A stretch of DNA of 64,000 nucleotides from an uncultured Pelagibacteraceae bacterium (GTDB taxonomy: Bacteria > Pseudomonadota > Alphaproteobacteria > Pelagibacterales > Pelagibacteraceae), in assembly GCA_902550805.1 (NCBI GenBank), contig CACDAL010000001.1, positions 112,777 to 176,776 on the forward strand, in the 5' to 3' direction. Shown here piece by piece: positions 20,964 to 29,102 of the stretch. Position numbers and translations under genes: made by a program. Each line of letters starts with the position of its first letter. Positions within the stretch are counted from its first letter, which is position 1. The notes beneath the pieces are model-generated. The model worked only from the letters and a program-made list of their open reading frames with translations, was not told where the DNA came from and did not search any database.

Positions 20964-21834
20964 AAAAAAAAATAATAAAAAAGCAGCTATTAGTTTTCAA
21001 GATACAATTCTTAATTTACAAAAGTATTGGAGCAAACAAGGATGTCTCATTCTTCAGCCATACGATTTAGAAGTTGGAGCCGGAACATTTCATCCAGCAA
21101 CTACACTCAGATCGCTAGGAGAAAAACCTTGGAAAGCAGCATATGTTCAGCCATCAAGAAGACCTACTGACGGACGTTATGGAAACAATCCAAATAGACT
21201 CCAACATTATTATCAATTTCAAGTATTAATTAAACCTTCTCCAAAAAATATAAAAAAATTATATTTAAGCAGCATTGATTCTATAGGAATAAATTATAAA
21301 GAACATGATATTAGATTTGTAGAAGATGATTGGGAAAGTCCAACACTTGGAGCTGCCGGTTTAGGGTGGGAAGTATGGTGTGATGGTATGGAAATTACTC
21401 AATTTACTTATTTTCAACAAATGGCCGGTCTAGAATGCAAGCCAATATCTGTTGAAATTACTTACGGCCTGGAAAGACTTTGTATGCTTAATCAAAATAA
21501 AAAAAATGTCTTTGATTTAACTTGGAATAATGATGGAGTTTTATATAGAGATATATTTCATCAAGCTGAAAAAGAATTTTCAGAATATAATTTCGAACAT
21601 GCTAACGCAGAAAATTTATTTAAAATGTTTGATATGCTTGAAGGAGAGGCAACGTCATTAACAGAAAAAAAATTATCTTTTCCAGCATATGACCAATGCT
21701 TGAAAGCTAGTCATGTGTTTAATATATTAGATGCCAGAGGAGTAATTAGCGTTGCTCAAAGAGCAAAATATATAGGTAGAATAAGAGAACTGACTAAGGC
21801 CATAGGAAAAGTTTGGCTTGACAGCCAAGATTAA
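20953..21834 (+). CDS. glyQ: Glycyl-tRNA synthetase alpha subunit
   Basis: Catalytic subunit of the heterotetrameric bacterial GlyRS. The sequence [53 protein letters not shown] and [14 protein letters not shown] is diagnostic. I use the ATG at 20953; the longer frame starts at a TTG inside the peptidase gene and adds nine non-conserved residues. Product 293 residues. glyS follows after 1 bp. Confidence 0.97.
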   Translation: MVSKKKNNKKAAISFQDTILNLQKYWSKQGCLILQPYDLEVGAGTFHPATTLRSLGEKPWKAAYVQPSRRPTDGRYGNNPNRLQHYYQFQVLIKPSPKNIKKLYLSSIDSIGINYKEHDIRFVEDDWESPTLGAAGLGWEVWCDGMEITQFTYFQQMAGLECKPISVEITYGLERLCMLNQNKKNVFDLTWNNDGVLYRDIFHQAEKEFSEYNFEHANAENLFKMFDMLEGEATSLTEKKLSFPAYDQCLKASHVFNILDARGVISVAQRAKYIGRIRELTKAIGKVWLDSQD

Positions 21835-21835
21835 T

Positions 21836-23899
21836 ATGTCTGAATTTTTTTTAGAATTATTTAGTGAAGAAATTCCAGCAAAACTTCAAGTTAATGCAAG
21901 AAAGTATTTAATTGAAAATTTTAAAAAATTTTTTGATGAAAATGACATTTCAATTAAAGGAAAATTTAATGTTTATTCTACGCCAAATAGATTGGTTATC
22001 TGTATAGATAAAGTCCCAAATAATATAACTAGAAAGGCTGTGGAAATTAGAGGTCCCAATATTAAAGCTTCAGAACAGGCATTGCAGGGATTTATTAAAT
22101 CAAACAATATAAGTAAAAATAAAATATTTAAAAAAGAAACAGATAAAGGTGATTTTTACTTTTTTAAAAAACAATCTATAAAAATCAATACTTCAGATTT
22201 GCTTAAGAAAAATATCCCAAAGATTTTAGATAAAATTTTATGGAACAAATCAATGAAATGGGGAAATCATGATTTATTTTGGGGAAGACCTTTAAAATCG
22301 ATACTTACTGTTTTTGGTAGTAAAAAAGTGGAGTTTGATTTTCATCATTTAAAAAGCTCAAATATCACATATATAGACAAGGATTTGGAGGAAAAAACTA
22401 AACTATTTAATAATTTTAAAGCTTATAAAGCATATTTTAATTCAATAGGAGTTGTAATTGACCATGAAAAAAGAAAAACAATTATTAGAAATGAGTTAAC
22501 AAAACTATCTAGAAAAAAAAATCTTAAAATAAATTTAAATGAAAAATTATTAGATGAGATTACAAATATAGTAGAAAAACCTAAAATATTATTTTGTGAG
22601 TTCAGCAAAAAATTTTTGGAAGTCCCAAAAGAAATTTTAATAATAACTATGCAAAACCATCAAAAATATTTTCCAACTTTTGACAAACAAGACAATATAA
22701 CAAATAATTTTTTTGTTATTGCTGATTGCAAGGATCAAAAAGGATTTGTTAAATTGGGAAATGAAAATGTCATAGAGTCAAGATTAAGTGACGCGCAATT
22801 TTTTTGGATAAAGAATAAATCTCAAAACTTAGTTAAACAAGTTTCAAAATTAAAAGAAGTAAATTATTTTAAAGGATTAGGATCTTATTTTGATAAAGTT
22901 CAAAGAATGAGAAAATTAAGCTCAATAATTTCTGATGAAATAATAATTAGTAAGGAAAAAATAGAAATAGCTTCATCAATTTGTAAAGTTGATCTTATGT
23001 CTGATTTAGTAGGAGAATTTCCTGAACTACAAGGTGTTATGGGAGGTTATTTTGCAGAAACACAAGGTTTCGATAAAGATATTTGTTTAGCGATTTCAGA
23101 ACATTACTTACCAATAGGTATGGATAGTAGAACACCAAAAAAACCTTATAGCATTGCGCTTTCACTAAGTGACAAAATTGATTCTCTAGTAGGTTTTTTT
23201 GGAATTGATTTAAAACCTTCCAGTTCTAAAGATCCATATGCACTTAGAAGAATGGCAATTAGTTTAATAAGATTAATTATTGAAAATGATAAAAATATTA
23301 AAATACGAGACTTAATAAATTATTCATGCATGTTCTATAAAGATCAAAACTATGAATTTGACATTAAATCATTACAGAAAGAATTAGGAGAGTTTATTGT
23401 AGAAAGATTAAAAAATTATTTAAGAGATAAGAAGATTAGAAACGATATAATAGAAATTTCAACTTCATCATTTATTTTAGACGATGTATTAAAGATTTAT
23501 AAAAAAGCTATTATTTTGAACAAAAATATAAAAACAGATTTAGGTATAGATGTGGTTTCTATTTACAAGAGGTCATCAAATATATTAAGTAGCGAAAAAA
23601 ATAATTCACCAGATATCATTGGTTCTGCTGATCCTGGTTTATTTAAGAACGATTTTGAAAAAGTTCTTTATAAAAGAATTCAAAATATAAAAAAATATTT
23701 TTTAAATGCCGGCAAAGATGAAGACTACAATGAAACTTTAAAAACTTTATCAAATGCAAAAAATGATGTTAATAACTTTTTTGATAACGTTATAGTTAAT
23801 GATCAAGATCCAATTATCAAAAAAAATAGACTAGAACTTTTAAAAATGTTGTGCACAAGCTTTGATAACTATTTTAATTTTTCAAATATAGATACCTAA
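21836..23899 (+). CDS. glyS: Glycyl-tRNA synthetase beta subunit
   Basis: Beta subunit of GlyRS, needed for tRNA binding and activity. It opens with MSEFFLELFSEEIPAKLQ, the hallmark N-terminus, and contains GDLFWGRPLKS-type and MQNHQKYFP motifs, then SKVDLMSDLVGEFPELQGVMG-like sequence in the HD-like region. The C-terminal anticodon-binding part is present. The ATG at 21836 is chosen over an upstream frame from 21818 because the conserved N-terminus begins there. Product 687 residues, normal length. Confidence 0.97.
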   Translation: MSEFFLELFSEEIPAKLQVNARKYLIENFKKFFDENDISIKGKFNVYSTPNRLVICIDKVPNNITRKAVEIRGPNIKASEQALQGFIKSNNISKNKIFKKETDKGDFYFFKKQSIKINTSDLLKKNIPKILDKILWNKSMKWGNHDLFWGRPLKSILTVFGSKKVEFDFHHLKSSNITYIDKDLEEKTKLFNNFKAYKAYFNSIGVVIDHEKRKTIIRNELTKLSRKKNLKINLNEKLLDEITNIVEKPKILFCEFSKKFLEVPKEILIITMQNHQKYFPTFDKQDNITNNFFVIADCKDQKGFVKLGNENVIESRLSDAQFFWIKNKSQNLVKQVSKLKEVNYFKGLGSYFDKVQRMRKLSSIISDEIIISKEKIEIASSICKVDLMSDLVGEFPELQGVMGGYFAETQGFDKDICLAISEHYLPIGMDSRTPKKPYSIALSLSDKIDSLVGFFGIDLKPSSSKDPYALRRMAISLIRLIIENDKNIKIRDLINYSCMFYKDQNYEFDIKSLQKELGEFIVERLKNYLRDKKIRNDIIEISTSSFILDDVLKIYKKAIILNKNIKTDLGIDVVSIYKRSSNILSSEKNNSPDIIGSADPGLFKNDFEKVLYKRIQNIKKYFLNAGKDEDYNETLKTLSNAKNDVNNFFDNVIVNDQDPIIKKNRLELLKMLCTSFDNYFNFSNIDT

Positions 23900-23900
23900 A

Positions 23901-26558
23901 ATGAAAAAATTTGTTTTTAATTTTAATTCTATTGATTCAAAAAATTTAAAAAATAAAATAAATGTTCTTGGAGGAAAGGGGGCCAACCTAGCAGAAATGG
24001 GAAGGTTAGGTATGCCAGTTCCATCAGGTTTTACAATTTCAACAGAATTATGTGATTTATTCTATAAAAACAAAAAAAAATTAAATACCAAAGTTATAAA
24101 AGAGATAAATAAAGAATTAAAAAGTATTGAAAAGACTTCTGGTAAAATATTTGGAGATTTAAAAAATCCATTGTTAGTTTCAGTAAGATCTGGAGCGAGA
24201 GTTTCAATGCCAGGAATGATGGATACTATTTTGAACTTAGGCCTAAATGATAAAACAGTAATTGGAATTGGGAACAAAACTTCAAATATGAGATTTGCAA
24301 AAGATAGTTATAGAAGATTTATTCAAATGTATTCGAATGTAGTTTTGGGCGTTGAAAGTTACAATTTCGAGGAATTAATTGAAAATTATAAACTTACCAA
24401 AGGAGTATTATTAGACAATGATTTAGATGAAAAAGATTTGGATGGTTTGATTGATGATTTTAAAAATATTGTTAAACAAAAAACAAAGAAAAATTTTCCT
24501 CAAAATGTAAAAGAACAACTTATTGGAGCTATTAGCGCTGTATTTTTATCATGGGAAAGTCATAGAGCTAAAGTTTACAGAAAGTTAAATCAAATCCCAT
24601 CAAACTGGGGAACCGCAGTGAATGTCCAGTCAATGGTATTTGGTAATATGGGTGATAATTGTGCTACAGGGGTAGTTTTTACTAGAAACCCTTCGGATGG
24701 AAGTAAAGATATATATGGGGAATATTTAATTAATGCTCAAGGAGAAGATGTTGTTTCGGGAACTAGAACTCCTCAGCATATAACAAAAAAGGCTAGAGCA
24801 AATGCAAAAGAAAAATTTCTTTCAATGGAAGAATCAATGCCTTCAGTTTACAAGCAGTTAAAAATAATATTATTAAAATTAGAGAAACACTATAAAGACA
24901 TGCAAGATGTTGAGTTTACAGTGGAAAATAATAAGTTGTGGATGTTGCAAACAAGATCGGGAAAAAGGACAGCAAAATCTGCAGTAAAAATAGCCGTAGA
25001 TATGGTTAAAGAAAAACTAATTTCAAAAAAAGATGCAGTTTTAAGAATTGAACCAAACTCTCTTAATACCTTACTTCATCCGACCTTGGATGAAAAAAGC
25101 AATATAGAAGTAATTGCAAAAGGATTACCTGCATCACCAGGAGCAGCAAGCGGAAAAGTTGTCTTTTCCTCAGATGAAGCTGAAAGACTTAATGACATGA
25201 TGCAAAATACAATATTAGTCAGAGTCGAAACATCTCCAGAAGATATTCATGGTATGCATGCTGCTAAGGGAATTTTAACTGCTAGAGGTGGAATGACAAG
25301 TCATGCTGCGGTAGTAGCAAGAGGAATGGGTCGCCCATGTGTCTCTGGATCAAGCGAGATAGAAATTGATTATGAAAATAATTTATTTAAAACAAATGGG
25401 GTTGAAATCAAAGAAGGAGATTTAATAACTATTGATGGCTCAACGGGTAGAATTATATTAGGAGAGGTAAAAACTGTTGAACCTGAAATTTCAGGTGATT
25501 TTTCTAAATTAATGAGTTGGGCAGATAGTTTTAGAAAATTAAAAGTCAGAACAAATTCTGAGACACCTTTAGATAGTAAAATAGCTAGAGATTTTGGGGC
25601 TGAAGGCATTGGCTTATGTAGAACAGAGCATATGTTTTTTGATGAAGAAAGAATCTTATCAGTTAGAGAAATGATACTTTCAAAGTCAAAAGGAGATCGA
25701 TCAAATGCTTTAAGCAAGTTATTACCACATCAAAAAAATGATTTTATAGAAATATTTAAAATTATGAATGGGCTTCCAGTTACAGTTAGACTTTTAGATC
25801 CTCCGTTACATGAATTTTTGCCTAAAAATACAATTGAGATTACAGATATTTCAAAATCTCTAAATTTGTCAATTAAAGAAGTAGAGGGAAGAATTGATGA
25901 ATTGCATGAACAAAATCCAATGTTGGGTCATCGAGGTTGCAGGTTAGGTATTTCTTTTCCTGAAATTTATGAAATGCAATGTAGAGCCATATTTGAAGCA
26001 TTAGTAGAATGTAAAAAAAGAAAAATAAAATCAACTATGCCCGAAATAATGATCCCACTTGTATCAACTGAGGCTGAAATTAAAATTATGAAAAACTTAG
26101 TAATTAGAGTTGCAAGAAAAGTGCAAAATGAAAATAAAACTAAAATTAAATTTCTAGTTGGTACAATGATAGAACTTCCAAGAGCCGCGATTAAAGCAAA
26201 AGATATAGCAAAACATGCTGAATTTTTTAGCTTCGGAACTAATGATCTTACACAAACTACATTTGGAATTAGCAGAGATGATAGTGGTAAATTTTTAAAC
26301 GATTACATAGAAAACAAAATTTTTGATATTGACCCATTTATCTCAATTGATGATGGAGTCGGTGATTTGATTGAAATAGCAGCAACTAAAGGAAAAAAGC
26401 AAAATAAGAAAATTAAACTTGGAATTTGTGGCGAACATGGCGGAGATCCAAAAAGTATAGAATTTTGTTCTAAAATTGGTTTAGACTATGTTTCTTGCTC
26501 TCCTTACAGAGTTCCTGTTGCTAGACTTGCAGCGGCGCAGGCTCAATTAAAAAAATAG
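23901..26558 (+). CDS. ppdK: Pyruvate, phosphate dikinase
   Basis: Interconverts pyruvate + ATP + Pi and phosphoenolpyruvate + AMP + PPi, a PPi-linked entry to gluconeogenesis. The N-terminal nucleotide-binding domain begins VLGGKGANLAEMGRLGMPVPSGF. The phosphohistidine is in GGMTSHAAVVARGMGRPCVSG. The C-terminal PEP-utilising barrel has GAEGIGLCRTEHMFF, SFGTNDLTQTTFG and ICGEHGGDP. At 885 residues it is full length. It follows glyS after 1 bp. Confidence 0.98.
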   Translation: MKKFVFNFNSIDSKNLKNKINVLGGKGANLAEMGRLGMPVPSGFTISTELCDLFYKNKKKLNTKVIKEINKELKSIEKTSGKIFGDLKNPLLVSVRSGARVSMPGMMDTILNLGLNDKTVIGIGNKTSNMRFAKDSYRRFIQMYSNVVLGVESYNFEELIENYKLTKGVLLDNDLDEKDLDGLIDDFKNIVKQKTKKNFPQNVKEQLIGAISAVFLSWESHRAKVYRKLNQIPSNWGTAVNVQSMVFGNMGDNCATGVVFTRNPSDGSKDIYGEYLINAQGEDVVSGTRTPQHITKKARANAKEKFLSMEESMPSVYKQLKIILLKLEKHYKDMQDVEFTVENNKLWMLQTRSGKRTAKSAVKIAVDMVKEKLISKKDAVLRIEPNSLNTLLHPTLDEKSNIEVIAKGLPASPGAASGKVVFSSDEAERLNDMMQNTILVRVETSPEDIHGMHAAKGILTARGGMTSHAAVVARGMGRPCVSGSSEIEIDYENNLFKTNGVEIKEGDLITIDGSTGRIILGEVKTVEPEISGDFSKLMSWADSFRKLKVRTNSETPLDSKIARDFGAEGIGLCRTEHMFFDEERILSVREMILSKSKGDRSNALSKLLPHQKNDFIEIFKIMNGLPVTVRLLDPPLHEFLPKNTIEITDISKSLNLSIKEVEGRIDELHEQNPMLGHRGCRLGISFPEIYEMQCRAIFEALVECKKRKIKSTMPEIMIPLVSTEAEIKIMKNLVIRVARKVQNENKTKIKFLVGTMIELPRAAIKAKDIAKHAEFFSFGTNDLTQTTFGISRDDSGKFLNDYIENKIFDIDPFISIDDGVGDLIEIAATKGKKQNKKIKLGICGEHGGDPKSIEFCSKIGLDYVSCSPYRVPVARLAAAQAQLKK

Positions 26559-26631
26559 GGATGCTAAAGGATTTGAACTTGAGACCTACTTATAATTACA
26601 ATAATACTAAATAAGATTTTGAAAGTCCTTT
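26559..26631 (-). pseudogene. Decayed tRNA-like sequence (possible tRNA-Thr(UGU) remnant)
   Basis: In the gap between convergent ppdK and nadC, the minus strand reads like a tRNA 3' half: a GTTCAAATC T-loop segment, GTAGGTCT at the variable-region position, and an anticodon-loop-like ATTGTAA. The acceptor and D-stem cannot be paired and no CCA is encoded. The whole stretch is AT-rich, so part of the resemblance may be chance. It could equally be just the intergenic spacer. Confidence 0.25.
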
Positions 26632-27468
26632 TTAGATCTCTAACTTTACATCTAATGAATTAATATTGTGTGTTAATGCTCCAACAGATATTCTGTTTAC
26701 ACCGGTTCCAGCGATTTTTCTTACATTATTTAAAGTAACGCCACCTGATGCTTCAGTTTCATAAAGTTTTTTAGCTAGTTTAACACCCGCTCTAAGATTT
26801 TTTGTATTCATATTGTCAAATAAAATTCTATCAAACTTTAAACCATTAATTTTTTTAAGTTGATTTAAATTGTCAACTTCAACTATAATCTTTTTGCCTT
26901 TTTTTGATTTAATTGCTTTTTTTACAATCTCTTCAATTTTCTTTGATGAGGCAATGTGATTATCTTTAATTAAAAATTCATCACTTAAATTAAACCTATG
27001 ATTAGTTCCACCTCCTAATTTTACAGCATATTTTTGAATGACTCTTAGATTTGGAATAGTTTTTCTTGTGCAACAAATTTTTGTTTTTTTTCCAACTTTT
27101 TTTACAAATTGATTTGTTTTTGTTGCAATTCCTGAAATATGAGAAACAAAATTAAGAGCTACTCTTTCACCTATTAGTATATTCTTAATTTTACCTTCTA
27201 TTATTGCAACTATTGATCTTTTATTAACTAAAGATCCTTCTTTCTTTTTTGAAATAAATTTAATTTTTTTATCCAATAAATTAAAAGTTTGTTTAGCAAA
27301 TTCTAAACCCCCTATTATTCCTTTTTGGTTGCTTATTAATTTAATTTTTTTAATAGAATCATTATCCAACAAATTTGACGTTATATCTCCAGATGGGTAA
27401 AGGTCTTCAGCCAGAGCTAACTTGCAAGTGTTTCTTATAAAATTTTTACTTAATTGAATTTTTGACAC
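26632..27468 (-). CDS. nadC: Nicotinate-nucleotide pyrophosphorylase (quinolinate phosphoribosyltransferase)
   Basis: Converts quinolinate and PRPP to nicotinate mononucleotide in NAD synthesis. Motifs are LAEDLYPSGDITSNLL, ERVALNFVSHISGIAT, CCTRKTIPNLRVIQKYAVKLGGG-type sequence, IEVDNLNQL-like and EASGGVTLNNVRKIAGTGV. Length (278 residues) is standard. It lies 5 bp downstream of nadA, so the two last steps to NaMN are one transcript. nadB (L-aspartate oxidase) is not in this window. Confidence 0.96.
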   Translation of the reverse strand: MSKIQLSKNFIRNTCKLALAEDLYPSGDITSNLLDNDSIKKIKLISNQKGIIGGLEFAKQTFNLLDKKIKFISKKKEGSLVNKRSIVAIIEGKIKNILIGERVALNFVSHISGIATKTNQFVKKVGKKTKICCTRKTIPNLRVIQKYAVKLGGGTNHRFNLSDEFLIKDNHIASSKKIEEIVKKAIKSKKGKKIIVEVDNLNQLKKINGLKFDRILFDNMNTKNLRAGVKLAKKLYETEASGGVTLNNVRKIAGTGVNRISVGALTHNINSLDVKLEI

Positions 27469-27473
27469 AGATT

Positions 27474-28463
27474 TTATCTGCCTATCTCTGTCATTCTTTC
27501 TACAGATTTTCTAGCTTTTTCTATTGTTTCATTATCCATTATTAGTTCATTTGTTTCATTTTCTAAACAATCTAATATTTTTGGTAGTGTAATTTTTTTC
27601 ATATGTGGACATAAATTACACGGTCGAATAAATTCTATATTGGGATTATCAATTTGAACATTGTCGCTCATTGAGCATTCTGTAACCATCATTACTTTTT
27701 CAGGTTGATTATCTTTAACGTAACTAATCATGCCGCTTGTTGATCCTGCAAAATCACTAGCTTTAATTACGTCTGGCGGGCATTCAGGATGGGCAATAAT
27801 TTTTATGCCAGGATTGTTTTTTCTTATCTCATTTATTTCTTCATCATTAAATTTTTCATGAACTTCACATGTTCCTTTCCATGAAATAATTTCCACATCT
27901 GTTTGAGAGGCTACATATTTTGCTAAAAAATCATCAGGCAAAAATATAACTTTTTTTACTCCTAAGGATTGTACAATTTTTACAGCGTTAGCTGAAGTGC
28001 AACATACATCGGTCTCTGCTTTTACATCTGCAGATGTATTCACATAGGATACAACTGGAACTCCAGGATATTTTTTTTTTAAATTTCTTACATCTTCACC
28101 CGTGATTGATGCTGATAAAGAACAACCAGCATTCATATCGGGTAGTAGAACTTTTTTTTTAGGACTCATTAGCTTTGCTGTTTCAGCCATAAAATGTACG
28201 CCACACATTACAATTATATCTGCTTTGGTCTTTGCGGCTTTAACTGCTAAAGCAAGAGAATCAGCTGAAAAATCTGAAATACCATGATATATTTCTGGTG
28301 TTTGATAATTATGAGCAAGAATTATTGCATTCTTTTCTTTTTTTAATTTGTTAATTTTATAAATATATGGAGCATGGATTGCCCATTCAATTTCAGGAAT
28401 AGTACCAGAAACTTTTTCATAAATAGAATTAGTTGCTCTTTTTATTTCTGTATTAAATTCCAT
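27474..28463 (-). CDS. nadA: Quinolinate synthase
   Basis: [4Fe-4S] enzyme that condenses iminoaspartate with dihydroxyacetone phosphate to quinolinate. It contains ILAHNYQTPEIYHGISDF, VMCGVHFMAETAKLMSP, LLPDMNAGCSLSASITG, HPECPPDVIKASDFAGSTSG and a C-terminal PCNLCPHMKKITL. These carry the conserved cysteines expected to bind the cluster. Length (329 residues) is standard. It is transcribed with nadC away from the accessory zone. Confidence 0.96.
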   Translation of the reverse strand: MEFNTEIKRATNSIYEKVSGTIPEIEWAIHAPYIYKINKLKKEKNAIILAHNYQTPEIYHGISDFSADSLALAVKAAKTKADIIVMCGVHFMAETAKLMSPKKKVLLPDMNAGCSLSASITGEDVRNLKKKYPGVPVVSYVNTSADVKAETDVCCTSANAVKIVQSLGVKKVIFLPDDFLAKYVASQTDVEIISWKGTCEVHEKFNDEEINEIRKNNPGIKIIAHPECPPDVIKASDFAGSTSGMISYVKDNQPEKVMMVTECSMSDNVQIDNPNIEFIRPCNLCPHMKKITLPKILDCLENETNELIMDNETIEKARKSVERMTEIGR

Positions 28464-28521
28464 AATAAAAACTTATCAACTTGAATTAGAATTGTCATTC
28501 ATTTAATCTGCCGCATAAAAC

Positions 28522-28607
28522 ACGACCATGCTGAAATTGCTAGACAGGCAAGGTTTAGGGCTGTGCGGGTTTAGCTAATGAGGTATCGAGTCTCTTTGGC
28601 CGCACCA
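28522..28607 (+). pseudogene. Degenerate tRNA-Leu (UAG)-like sequence
   Basis: An 86-nt stretch of tRNA-Leu length ending in encoded ACCA. The D-arm is recognisable (TG, stem CTG/CAG, loop AAATTGCTAGA), the anticodon loop TTTAGGG gives anticodon TAG, and the 3' end TCGAGTC...TGGCCGCACCA looks tRNA-like. The acceptor (ACGACCA with TGGCCGC) pairs only 5 of 7, position 19 is C instead of G, the anticodon stem has an A-G mismatch and the T-stem does not close. I read it as a decayed tRNA-Leu; a divergent functional RNA is possible. Confidence 0.45.
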
Positions 28608-28670
28608 TAAATTGGAAATTTTAATAATTAATGATATTGATTGTTTGAGATATAATTTTTTTTAAAAATA

Positions 28671-28964
28671 ATGATATTTAGTTTTTTAATTTTAATAGCC
28701 ATATATTTTTTGCACAAATACATTACTGCTTGGATAACTTATTACAATAGTACTGATACAAGATTTGGAAACTCTATATGGCGCTGGAGTTATGATTATC
28801 AAGTTCAAGGAAAGAGAGATATTTCAGAACTAGATGATAAAATTTTTGTAAAAAAAAGAAGAATTAGAAATCGAACTGTCTCATTAATGTATTGGAATTT
28901 TTTCTTAGGCTTCACAGTATCAATGTATTTTTTAAGCAATTTACTGATACTTATATTGCATTAA
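28671..28964 (+). CDS. Hypothetical membrane protein (97 aa)
   Basis: Not recognised. The product has a hydrophobic N-terminal helix (about residues 2-21), a central polar and aromatic stretch (FGNSIWRWSYDYQ, then a basic KKRRIRNR segment) and a second hydrophobic helix at the C-terminus (about 72-96), so a two-helix membrane protein is likely. No clear Shine-Dalgarno is seen. It lies between the degenerate tRNA-Leu and the left 25-bp repeat of the candidate element, with no operon partner. Coding status is plausible but unproven. Confidence 0.5.
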   Translation: MIFSFLILIAIYFLHKYITAWITYYNSTDTRFGNSIWRWSYDYQVQGKRDISELDDKIFVKKRRIRNRTVSLMYWNFFLGFTVSMYFLSNLLILILH

Positions 28965-28976
28965 TTATTTGAGAGG

Positions 28977-29001
28977 GGGCGTTCTGTTGCCAGGTGCCCC
29001 G
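28977..29001. repeat. Left 25-bp direct repeat (displaced tmRNA 3' segment, att-like)
   Basis: Begins GGGGCGTTCTGTTGCC and ends AGGTGCCCC on the plus strand; identical to 30736-30760. On the minus strand it is a GGGGC...GCCCC hairpin, the conserved end of the tmRNA coding piece, but here it is detached from any tmRNA. Confidence 0.85.
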
Positions 29002-29060
29002 GACTTTGACTAGTGAATATTGAATAATTTGAAATAGAAAAGCTATATTTAATTGCAAAT

Positions 29061-29078
29061 GCCGACTCTAGGCCGACT
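29061..29078. repeat. Left GCCGACT pair (arm-type-like site)
   Basis: GCCGACT at 29061-29067 and again at 29072-29078, an 11-bp period (about one helical turn). It lies 59 bp inside the left 25-bp repeat and 24 bp before the ATG of the 463-residue ORF. The same arrangement recurs at 30661-30678. Confidence 0.6.
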
Positions 29079-29102
29079 AGATTATTTGTGATAGTTTTAG
29101 AT

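Noticed and set aside
28464..28670. Possible riboswitch or 4.5S RNA upstream of nadA
   Set aside because: The structured part is on the plus strand, away from nadA, and matches a tRNA-Leu layout; the GGAAGGAAGCAG-type motif of SRP RNA is missing.
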